6,494 nt of DNA, from assembly GCA_002292975.1 (NCBI GenBank), contig DBCI01000029.1:589-7082 (forward strand), read 5' to 3'. Numbering within the stretch: position 1 is the first letter of the stretch; each line of letters begins with the position of its first letter. Below, piece by piece: positions 1-6,332 of the stretch. A model generated the notes under the pieces. The model was not told the origin of the DNA. It saw only the letters and a program-made list of their open reading frames with translations, and did no database searches. The stretch is from Polynucleobacter sp. UBA962. GTDB lineage: Bacteria > Pseudomonadota > Gammaproteobacteria > Burkholderiales > Burkholderiaceae. The position numbers and the translations under genes were made by a program.

Positions 1-1404
1 ACCGAAGCCGATCAAGACATCTCCTTTAAGGCGATGTTGGAGTTGCAAGATAAAGCGGCTGAGATCGTAGCGAACGACCCTAATGTGGCGAACTTTGTAT
101 CGATCCTTGGCGGTGGTCTGAGTGCGGGCAGTAATACGGGTCGCTTCTTTATTGTGCTTAAGCCCCGCGGTGATCGTGAGTCTATGAAGAAGGTCCTAGA
201 AGGATTACGGATCAAGTTTAGAGATCTTCCCGGCCTGCAAGTCTTTATGCGTCCTGTACAGAATTTACAGCTTGGCGGTCGTGCAAGTAAAAGTCGTTAT
301 CAATTCACCTTGCAAAGCGTTGGTTTTGAGGGGGTCAATGAATGGTCCGAGAAACTGCTCGAGAAATTACGTAGCGACCCGATCTTTCGTGATGTCACCA
401 GCGACTCCCAATTAAAGGGTCTAAATGTTCAAATTGATATTAATCGTGAGAAAGCTGCTCAATCTGGCGTAACCATAGCCGATATAAGACAGGCCTTATA
501 CAATGCTTTTGGGCAGCGCCAGGTCTCAACTATTTACACCAGCGTCAATACGTATTACGTGATCTTGGAGACCGCCGAGGATCAACGCCAGTTTGAAACG
601 GATCTTGCCAAAGTATTTGTGCGAGGACGCTCCACCAATCAACTCATACCGCTATCCAGTCTTGCTTCATTCAAGCGCACTATTGGCCCAACCGCAGTCA
701 ACCATCAGGGTCAGATTCCAGCGGTGACTCTGTCCTTTAACTTGGCTCCAGATGCTCCCCTTGGTGATGCAACCGACAAGATTGAGAAATACGTTAAAGA
801 CATTCAATTACCCCCCTCCATCATTACTAGCTATGGCGGTGATGCTAAGGTATTTAAAGGCAATCAGGGTGGTCAATTTATCTTGATCATTGCCTCCCTA
901 CTGGTTATTTATATTCTGTTGGGCGTTCTCTATGAGAGCTATATCCATCCCATTACGATTTTGGCTGGTTTACCGTCTGCTGCAATTGGTGCCTTACTTT
1001 CACTTTGGGTGTTTGGCATGGAGCTCACGATCATCGCCACGATTGGTATTTTGATGCTAATCGGCATTGTGAAGAAGAATGCCATCCTGATGATTGACTT
1101 TGCCTTGGATGCGCAACGCAATCAAAAAATGAGTCCTACCGAGGCAATTCGTTCGGCATGTATTCTGCGTTTCAGACCGATCATGATGACTACCTTGACA
1201 GCCATCGTAGGCGCCCTACCCATTGCCCTTGGCTTAGGTGCTGGCGCAGAGTTACGGCAACCTCTCGGGGTGAGCGTCGTTGGTGGATTAGTCCTCTCTC
1301 AATTTGTTACTCTGTTTATTACACCGGTCATCTATCTCTATCTTGATCGTTGGTCTGGTAATGGCCCCCTTGAGATACCGCCTGAGATCCTAAAAGATAC
1401 CTAG
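1..1404 (+). CDS. RND multidrug efflux permease, MdtB/MdtC-like (5'-truncated by window edge)
   Basis: This is the inner-membrane permease of a tripartite RND efflux pump, which uses the proton gradient to drive drugs or toxic compounds out through a periplasmic adaptor and an outer-membrane channel. The reading frame is open from base 1, so the ATG at 34 is an internal methionine. The 467 visible residues are roughly the C-terminal half of a protein that is usually about 1,030-1,050 residues. They begin in the second periplasmic porter region, followed by the docking loops (about residues 1-290) and then transmembrane helices 8-12 (about 292-315, 319-339, 342-370, 393-413 and 422-449). The segments LYESYIHPITIL, GIVKKNAILMIDFAL and FITPVIYLYLDR, and the periplasmic ALYNAFGQRQVSTIYT, closely match MdtB/MdtC as I recall them. 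Lys359 of the fragment aligns with the proton-relay Lys940 of AcrB. The TM4 aspartates lie outside the window, as do any adaptor or second permease genes. Family is sure; substrate is unknown. Confidence 0.95.
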   Translation, partial: TEADQDISFKAMLELQDKAAEIVANDPNVANFVSILGGGLSAGSNTGRFFIVLKPRGDRESMKKVLEGLRIKFRDLPGLQVFMRPVQNLQLGGRASKSRYQFTLQSVGFEGVNEWSEKLLEKLRSDPIFRDVTSDSQLKGLNVQIDINREKAAQSGVTIADIRQALYNAFGQRQVSTIYTSVNTYYVILETAEDQRQFETDLAKVFVRGRSTNQLIPLSSLASFKRTIGPTAVNHQGQIPAVTLSFNLAPDAPLGDATDKIEKYVKDIQLPPSIITSYGGDAKVFKGNQGGQFILIIASLLVIYILLGVLYESYIHPITILAGLPSAAIGALLSLWVFGMELTIIATIGILMLIGIVKKNAILMIDFALDAQRNQKMSPTEAIRSACILRFRPIMMTTLTAIVGALPIALGLGAGAELRQPLGVSVVGGLVLSQFVTLFITPVIYLYLDRWSGNGPLEIPPEILKDT

Positions 1405-1421
1405 AGACTTTACAATACGGT

Positions 1422-2117
1422 ATGCGTCAAATTATTCTAGATACAGAGACAACCGGACTTAATCCCGCAACGGGTGATCGTATTATTGAGATTGGCTGCA
1501 TCGAACTGGTCAACCGGCGCCAAACTGGTAAAACTCTGCATCACTACATTAATCCTGAACGCGATATCGCAGAAGGTGCATTTGCAGTGCATGGTCTCTC
1601 GCGTGAGTTTTTATCCGATAAACCTTTATTTGCAAACATCATTGATGAGCTTACTGAATTCGTTAAAGATGCTGAGGTGATTATTCATAATGCGCCATTT
1701 GACCTGTCATTCCTCAATACTGAATATGCCTTACTAAAGCGACCCATCTTTACAGAGCATGTAGAGAAGGTAGTGGATACCTTGATCGATGCAAGACGTA
1801 TGTTCCCAGGAAAGCGTAACTCCTTAGATGCTTTGTGTGAACGCTTTGCAATCAGCAATGAGCATCGTACTTTGCATGGCGCTCTTCTGGATGCCCAATT
1901 ATTAGCTGAGGTATACCTCGCTATGACCCGTGGTCAAGACGATCTGACGATAGACTTAATCGACTACAGCGTTACTGGAGTAAATGGTCTAGAGAGAATC
2001 CCTTTGCCGACCAATTTAGTTTATTTCAAGGCCGGCGATCTGGATTGTGAGGCGCATACAAAGGTCCTTGAAGATATTGGCAAGTCCAGCAAAAAGACCC
2101 CGGTTTGGGGTCTTTAA
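1422..2117 (+). CDS. dnaQ: DNA polymerase III epsilon subunit, 3'-5' proofreading exonuclease
   Basis: DnaQ removes misincorporated nucleotides as part of the replicative polymerase core, bound to the alpha and theta subunits. The 231-residue protein has all three exonuclease motifs of the DEDDh family: Exo I DTETTG with Asp7 and Glu9, Exo II HNAPFDLSFL with Asp94, and Exo III HGALLDAQLLAEVY with His152 and Asp157. These correspond to D12, E14, D103, H162 and D167 of the E. coli protein. QDDLTI at 172-177 sits where E. coli has its beta-clamp binding motif QTSMAF, and fits a QxxLx-hydrophobic pattern. The length is normal (E. coli 243) and the tail after the clamp motif is the likely alpha-binding region. 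The gene starts 17 bases after the efflux permease stop, with no good ribosome binding site. Its neighbour is not rnhA, the gene often found next to dnaQ. The last seven codons and the stop form a hairpin. Function is near certain. Confidence 0.97.
   Translation: MRQIILDTETTGLNPATGDRIIEIGCIELVNRRQTGKTLHHYINPERDIAEGAFAVHGLSREFLSDKPLFANIIDELTEFVKDAEVIIHNAPFDLSFLNTEYALLKRPIFTEHVEKVVDTLIDARRMFPGKRNSLDALCERFAISNEHRTLHGALLDAQLLAEVYLAMTRGQDDLTIDLIDYSVTGVNGLERIPLPTNLVYFKAGDLDCEAHTKVLEDIGKSSKKTPVWGL
2093..2117. terminator. Bidirectional intrinsic terminator inside the 3' end of dnaQ
   Basis: A perfect 9-base inverted repeat, AAAGACCCC (2093-2101) and GGGGTCTTT (2107-2115), encloses a 5-base loop. Read on the minus strand, the GC-rich stem runs into five consecutive T, so this should terminate transcripts of the convergent dehydrogenase gene, whose stop lies only 20 bases away. 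Read on the plus strand the tail has only three T, so dnaQ termination is probably weaker. The repeat is also coding: it spells the last DnaQ residues and contributes the T of the TAA stop. Structure is seen directly; the termination function is inferred. Confidence 0.82.
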
Positions 2118-2137
2118 GACGTCGCACTTCTCACGCA

Positions 2138-3229
2138 TTAAATCGCTGCAGCGATCGCCTTACCTAAATCCTCAGTACTCGCTTTGCCACCAATATCAGG
2201 GGTTAATGGCGCATGCCCTGGTCCGGCCGATAACACTTTCTCAATGGCATTAAATACTGCTTGACCCGCTTCAGGATAACCAAGGTGATTGAGCATTAAA
2301 GCCGCACTCCAGATTTGTCCAATGGGGTTAGCAATCTTCTTGCCATAAATATCCGGAGCAGATCCATGAACGGGCTCAAACAAGGAAGGAAACTTACCTT
2401 CTGGATTAATACTGGCCGATGGCGCCACAGCAATTGTTCCGGTACAGGCTGGCCCTAAATCAGAAAGGATGTCGCCAAATAAATTAGAGGCAACCACGAC
2501 GTCAAAACGATCGGGGTTCATCACAAATTGTGCGGTCAGGATATCAATGTGATATTTATCGGTACGCACATCGGCATAATTTTTTGCCATCGCTTCCACC
2601 CGCTCATCCCAGTAGGGCATGGTAATCGCAATGCCGTTTGATTTAGTAGCAGAGGTTAAGTGCTTCTTAGGGCGGCTTTGGGCTAGCTCATAAGCAAACT
2701 TCAATATACGATCAACACCATGGCGGGAGAAGACAGACTCTTGCACCACAATTTCACGATCGGTATCCGCAAACATCTTCCCACCTACTGCGGAATACTC
2801 CCCTTCCGTGTTCTCGCGCACCACAAAGAAATCAATATCACCGGGTTTGCGATTAGCAAGTGGGCATGGCACGCCCGGCAATAAACGTACTGGACGTAAA
2901 TTAACGTATTGATCAAAGCCACGACGGAACTGAATCAAGCTGCCCCAGAGTGATAAATGGTCTGGCAAGATATTGGGCATACCAACAGCACCAAAGAAGA
3001 TGGAGTCATACTTCATCAGAGTATCAAACCAATCGTCCGGCATCATCTTGCCGTGCTTTTGATAATAATCACAGCTTGCAAAATCAAAGTGATCAAACTG
3101 AAACTGAATCCCAAACTTCCGGGCAGCCGCCTCAAGAGCACGCACACCTTCTGGCATGACCTCTTTACCGATCCCATCTCCTGGAATGACAGCAATTTTT
3201 GGGCTAACTATTTTTTTCTGAGTGTTCAT
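2138..3229 (-). CDS. dmlA: Tartrate / D-malate dehydrogenase (decarboxylating), TtuC/DmlA type
   Basis: This cytoplasmic NAD-dependent beta-hydroxyacid oxidative decarboxylase belongs to the isocitrate/isopropylmalate dehydrogenase fold. Relatives convert D-malate to pyruvate and CO2, and some also act on tartrate. The 363-residue protein resembles E. coli DmlA along its whole length as I recall it. Shared blocks include IPGDGIGKEV (15-24), HGKMMPDDW (59-67), FDQYVNLRPVR (105-115), VVRENTEGEYS (136-146), SATKSNG (193-199), SNLFGDILSDLGPACTGT (248-265) and FEPVHGSAPDIYGK (284-297). By alignment to isopropylmalate dehydrogenase, Arg112 and Arg138 bind substrate, Tyr145 and Lys196 are catalytic, Asp229, Asp253 and Asp257 bind the divalent metal, and HGSAPDI marks NAD preference. 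The RENTEGEY and ACTGT blocks favour tartrate/D-malate over isopropylmalate dehydrogenase. The start has only a weak AGAGA, nine bases upstream. It lies 40 bases after the SprT-like gene on the same strand and may be co-transcribed with it. D-malate versus tartrate preference cannot be read from sequence. Confidence 0.92.
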   Translation of the reverse strand: MNTQKKIVSPKIAVIPGDGIGKEVMPEGVRALEAAARKFGIQFQFDHFDFASCDYYQKHGKMMPDDWFDTLMKYDSIFFGAVGMPNILPDHLSLWGSLIQFRRGFDQYVNLRPVRLLPGVPCPLANRKPGDIDFFVVRENTEGEYSAVGGKMFADTDREIVVQESVFSRHGVDRILKFAYELAQSRPKKHLTSATKSNGIAITMPYWDERVEAMAKNYADVRTDKYHIDILTAQFVMNPDRFDVVVASNLFGDILSDLGPACTGTIAVAPSASINPEGKFPSLFEPVHGSAPDIYGKKIANPIGQIWSAALMLNHLGYPEAGQAVFNAIEKVLSAGPGHAPLTPDIGGKASTEDLGKAIAAAI

Positions 3230-3269
3230 GAGTGATGGTCTCTATTGATGGCTTAAGAATCTAATTTTA

Positions 3270-3935
3270 CTAGCTGATGGCTCTGCGGATCTCACGATCG
3301 GCCTTGCGCTCTTTCTCTCTTGCCTCTTCATCGGTTTCTGCAGCAGGAATTGAAAGAGCAGCTTCTACCATACGAATATTGTCTTTTGGGCAAATGGGAG
3401 CGCCATAACTTGACCAGCGTTTTAGAAGAGTAACCTCAAAACCGCACTGTGGACAGGTTGCCTTATTGCGACTCAAATTACTTGACCGTGGGGGTGGGAA
3501 CACAATGGCTTGGTGGGGGTAAGGTCCTAATTTTTGGCTGATGGTCATTAGGCGCACATTTAACTCCTCTGAGGCATGGGCCATGCGAGCTGGCCCCTCC
3601 AAACCAAGGGATTGGCAAATCCCTTTGAAGTCTTCGCCATGGCCGCTGTGACAATCATCCACTGCATGACATAACTCATGCACCAAGGTATCAAGTAGCG
3701 CTACTGGGTCATCTAATTTAGGCGAAATAAAGATCTCATTAACGCCGCCACCTGATCGCTCTCGGGGCCAGCATTGCCCTAAGGTAGTTCGGGGGCTGCT
3801 GGAGGCAGGAAAGCCGCAGGACACTCGAACTGGCGGAATGGCATAGCCCGCCTTTGAAAAAATAGGTTCTAAGTGACGAACACCGTCTTGCAACCACGCT
3901 TCACGGGTTGTGTGGGGAGTTGTTGAATTAGGCAT
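3270..3935 (-). CDS. SprT-like zinc metallopeptidase domain protein with C-terminal zinc ribbon
   Basis: This is a SprT-like (zincin) protein. Eukaryotic relatives such as Spartan cut DNA-protein crosslinks; the role of most bacterial members is not established. Within 221 residues, HELCH at 86-90 supplies two zinc-binding histidines and the general-base Glu87. His99 in the following SGHGEDF is the likely third ligand, so the active site looks intact. The block leading to it (about 36-85, with VSCGFP, GQCWP and EIFISP) is typical of the plasmid- and phage-associated branch of the family. A C-terminal ribbon has CPQC at 161-164 and a lone Cys182, with Asp185 where a fourth cysteine would be expected. 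A charged Lys/Arg/Glu tail (201-219) ends the protein. No signal peptide or membrane segment is seen, so it should be cytoplasmic. The start at 3935 has no clear ribosome binding site. It is divergent from the amidase and 40 bases upstream of the dehydrogenase. Domain call is firm; biological role is unknown. Confidence 0.9.
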   Translation of the reverse strand: MPNSTTPHTTREAWLQDGVRHLEPIFSKAGYAIPPVRVSCGFPASSSPRTTLGQCWPRERSGGGVNEIFISPKLDDPVALLDTLVHELCHAVDDCHSGHGEDFKGICQSLGLEGPARMAHASEELNVRLMTISQKLGPYPHQAIVFPPPRSSNLSRNKATCPQCGFEVTLLKRWSSYGAPICPKDNIRMVEAALSIPAAETDEEAREKERKADREIRRAIS

Positions 3936-4000
3936 GATTTAAATTGAGGTATTCTAGCGAGAACTATTTGTAGATCAGTGAGCATAAACGCATTTCTAAA

Positions 4001-4007
4001 AGAGGAG
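4001..4007 (+). promoter_or_regulatory. Strong ribosome binding site that fixes a TTG start
   Basis: AGAGGAG at 4001-4007 is a strong Shine-Dalgarno sequence eight bases before the TTG at 4016. No in-frame ATG or GTG lies nearby, and the encoded N-terminus (LSASQAAKALAQREI) matches the usual amidase beginning, so the TTG is accepted as the true start. Confidence 0.85.
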
Positions 4008-4015
4008 TTCATTCT

Positions 4016-5326
4016 TTGAAAAATCTAGCCAATCTGAGCGCCAGCCAAGCAGCCAAAGCACTTGCTCAACGGGAGATTAAGGCAGAGCACTTACTGCTAG
4101 ACTGTCTCAACCAAATAGGTGTCCGCGAATCACACGTGCATGCATGGGTTAGTCTCGGTAAAGAACATGCTATCCGCACTGCCCAGGAGCTTGACCGTGG
4201 GGCCGTGCAAGGGATACTCCATGGTCTACCCATTGGGGTCAAAGATCTGTTTGATACTCATGACCTACCTACCTACTATGGCTCACCTATTTATGGTAAT
4301 AATCATCCGGTGTGTGATGCGGTCTCAGTATCGCTAATGCGCGAAGCAGGTGCCATCATTCTAGGTAAAACAGTAACAACAGAATTTGCGAGTTTTAAGC
4401 CTGGTCCAACCAAAAATCCACGCAATCTCAATCATACGCCTGGAGGCTCTTCAAGCGGCTCAGCAGCGGCCGTAGCGGATTGCATGGTCCCACTCGCAAC
4501 AGGCAGCCAAACCGCTGCATCGATTATTCGGCCAGCAAGTTTTTGTGGTGTTGTAGGTTATAAACCCAGTTACGGCAAAATTAGTACTGGCGGGGTCAAG
4601 AGTTTATCGGTGACTTTAGACACACTTGGTGCGTTCGGCCGCACGGTTTCAGATGTAGCGCTGGCGGTTGCTGCGATGTCTGCCGATCATGATCTTGCCA
4701 AGATCGATCCGCTCGATCATAAGGTTCGCATTGGGATTTGCAAAACGTCTGACTTTGCCATGGCCCAAGAAGAGACTATTGCAGCCCTTTCCTTGGCTAG
4801 TTTTGCCGCAAAACCTTTTGCAAAAAATGGTGTTCCCGATATTACTCTGCCGCACTCTTGTGACAAACTCAGTGAGATACAAACACAGATTATGTTATTC
4901 GAAATGGCCAAGAGCTTTACCTTCGAAAAACTCAATCATTTCGATCAGATTAGTGAAACGCTAAGCCTTATTCTGAAGCAAGGCGACCTCATCTCCTATT
5001 CGCAATATAGTGCGTCAATCACTCAAACTCAGTTAGCACGCTCCGACCTGTATAGAGCTTTTGAAGATCAATACGATATATTGATTGCACCTAGTGCTAT
5101 CGGTGAGGCGCCCAGCACAATCGACCAAACCGGGAATCCTATTTTTAGTCGCGGCTGGACCTTAACGGGCTTACCCTGCATCAACCTAACCGTAACTACT
5201 GGCCCTCAGGGTTTGCCGGTGGGCGTAACTTTAGTGGCCGGACCAAGACGCGATCGCCTACTGCTCAGTGTGGCGTGCGCCTTGGCGCAAAACTTATCAG
5301 ATCCACTAGCGCTCAATCAAGCTTAA
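4016..5326 (+). CDS. Amidase-signature family amidohydrolase (TTG start)
   Basis: This enzyme hydrolyses a carboxamide to acid and ammonia with a Ser-Ser-Lys triad; no signal peptide is seen, so it is probably cytoplasmic. The 436 residues contain all the triad positions: Lys76 in GVKDLFDT, Ser145 in PGGSSSGSAAAVA, and the nucleophile Ser169 in GSQTAASIIRPASFCG. The spacings of 69 and 24 residues equal those of malonamidase E2 (Lys62, Ser131, Ser155). The Gln in GSQT and the following IRPA block also resemble malonamidase-type enzymes rather than GatA, and no gatB or gatC is next to it. An oddity is Ala-Ala before the nucleophile, where Gly-Gly or Ala-Gly is usual. The C-terminal region with TLTGLPCINLTVTTG and LPVGVTLVAGP is standard, so the protein is complete. 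It is divergent from the SprT-like gene, and its last 14 bases overlap the end of the convergent binding-protein gene. Substrate is unknown; a small mono- or diacid amide is only a guess. Confidence 0.93.
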   Translation: MKNLANLSASQAAKALAQREIKAEHLLLDCLNQIGVRESHVHAWVSLGKEHAIRTAQELDRGAVQGILHGLPIGVKDLFDTHDLPTYYGSPIYGNNHPVCDAVSVSLMREAGAIILGKTVTTEFASFKPGPTKNPRNLNHTPGGSSSGSAAAVADCMVPLATGSQTAASIIRPASFCGVVGYKPSYGKISTGGVKSLSVTLDTLGAFGRTVSDVALAVAAMSADHDLAKIDPLDHKVRIGICKTSDFAMAQEETIAALSLASFAAKPFAKNGVPDITLPHSCDKLSEIQTQIMLFEMAKSFTFEKLNHFDQISETLSLILKQGDLISYSQYSASITQTQLARSDLYRAFEDQYDILIAPSAIGEAPSTIDQTGNPIFSRGWTLTGLPCINLTVTTGPQGLPVGVTLVAGPRRDRLLLSVACALAQNLSDPLALNQA

Positions 5327-6290
5327 TATTGGCCGATTTAATCGCTTTTTGCATTAGTGCAATCTCTTTCTTCAGTAAAGCGTCTGTAGCCTGTGGATTG
5401 AGGTAGCGCACCTCAATGCCTGCTGCATCCCCTCGTTGCTTGGCTTCAGGAAGCTCTAGCGCCTTTTTAACATCCTGCGTTAATTTGTTCACGATCGCCG
5501 CGGGTGTTCCAGCGGGGGCATACAAAGCAACCCAAGACTCTAGCTCAAAACCGGGTAGACCCGCTTCAGCGACGGTTGGCACATTGGGCATCATCGGATG
5601 ACGTGTCTTACCAGTTACAGCTAAAGCCTTTAATTTGCCGGTTTGAACATGCCCCATGACAGAAGGTGGCGTAGTGATGAAGACCTGAACTTGCCCAGCC
5701 AATACGTCTTGGATGGCTTGGCCTGATCCCTTATAAGGAACATGCGTCAATTTAATACCAGTAGCTTGCTCAAAGATCTCCGTACCAATATGCGATACCG
5801 AACCGTTGCCCTGCGAGGCATAATTTAACTTACCCGGGTTGGCCTTTACATAGGCAATAAACTCTTTGAGAGTATTGGCTGGAACCGATGGGTGAACTGC
5901 AATGACATTCATAGCAACTGTCAGCAATGCAATGGGCGTGAAGTCCTTAAACGGATCCCAACTTAATTTATCCATCAGCAATGGATTGGCGGCGTGATAA
6001 CCCGAGTAAGAGGCTAATAAGGTATAGCCATCAGGCTTACTCTTTGCCACGTACTGATAAGCAATATTACCGCTTGCACCTTGGCGGTTATCAATGATGA
6101 TCGATTGCCCAGTCACGCGATTAAGAGGCTCCGTTAATAAGCGAGCCGATGCATCCACCAATCCTCCGGGAGGAACAGGAACAACGATCGTAATGGGGCG
6201 ATCTGGAAAGGTTTGGGCGTTTAAGGTACCAGTAAGCGCTAATGCAAGAGCTGATAAAGCGAGTATTAATTGATGTTTAAGTGTTTGCAT
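5313..6290 (-). CDS. Bug-family periplasmic solute-binding protein (tripartite tricarboxylate transporter type)
   Basis: Bug proteins are periplasmic binding proteins, very numerous in Burkholderiales, that catch carboxylates and related solutes, sometimes for a TctA/TctB membrane carrier. I chose the ATG at 6290 rather than the in-frame ATG at 6329. GGAGA lies six bases upstream of it, and it gives a classic Sec signal peptide: Lys5 and His6, then a Leu/Ala core at about 8-20, and Leu-Asn-Ala at 23-25 before the likely cleavage site. The longer start would add 13 unsupported residues. The resulting 325 residues are the usual length. Family blocks are FPDRPITIVVPVPPGG (28-43), the ligand-loop GSVSHIG (163-169), VPYKGSGQAIQDVLAGQV (184-201) and NVPTVAEAGLPGFE (236-249), followed by LYAPAGTP. 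The gene starts 42 bases after the stop of the flavin oxidoreductase and is likely in its operon. No tctA or tctB gene is visible. Its ligand cannot be predicted from sequence. Confidence 0.93.
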   Translation of the reverse strand: MQTLKHQLILALSALALALTGTLNAQTFPDRPITIVVPVPPGGLVDASARLLTEPLNRVTGQSIIIDNRQGASGNIAYQYVAKSKPDGYTLLASYSGYHAANPLLMDKLSWDPFKDFTPIALLTVAMNVIAVHPSVPANTLKEFIAYVKANPGKLNYASQGNGSVSHIGTEIFEQATGIKLTHVPYKGSGQAIQDVLAGQVQVFITTPPSVMGHVQTGKLKALAVTGKTRHPMMPNVPTVAEAGLPGFELESWVALYAPAGTPAAIVNKLTQDVKKALELPEAKQRGDAAGIEVRYLNPQATDALLKKEIALMQKAIKSANIKLD

Positions 6291-6296
6291 GAATCG

Positions 6297-6301
6297 TCTC
6301 C
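6297..6301 (-). promoter_or_regulatory. Ribosome binding site of the Bug gene
   Basis: On the minus strand GGAGA is followed by six bases and then the ATG at 6290. This, with the signal peptide it yields, decides the start against the upstream in-frame ATG codons near 6314-6329, which have no such site. Confidence 0.8.
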
Positions 6302-6332
6302 AAAAAATTATGTTCATCATTATCGTCATATC

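Noticed and set aside
34..36. ATG at 34 as the true start of the RND gene.
   Set aside because: The frame is open to base 1, and the protein begins in the middle of a porter domain, so the gene is cut by the window edge.
2950..3235. Plus-strand open frames inside the dehydrogenase gene.
   Set aside because: They are antisense to a strongly conserved gene and their translations look like random sequence.
3951..3956. TAGAAT on the minus strand as the -10 of a SprT-like gene promoter.
   Set aside because: No acceptable -35 at 16-18 bases spacing; the 80-base divergent gap must hold promoters, but I cannot place them with confidence.
4649..4964. Open frames on both strands inside the amidase gene.
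   Set aside because: They are shadows of the amidase reading frame, with no recognisable motifs or start signals.
5276..5289. Inverted repeat TGCGC-CTTG-GCGCA near the end of the amidase as a terminator for the Bug gene.
   Set aside because: Read on the minus strand the T run lies before the hairpin, not after it, and on the plus strand it is followed by A. It is also within coding sequence.
5334..5350. CGAT-TTA-ATCG followed by five T on the plus strand as an amidase terminator.
   Set aside because: The stem is only four base pairs with a 3-base loop, too weak to call.
6291..6329. Longer Bug protein starting at the ATG at 6329.
   Set aside because: It puts 13 residues before a canonical signal peptide and lacks a ribosome binding site, whereas the ATG at 6290 has GGAGA at good spacing.
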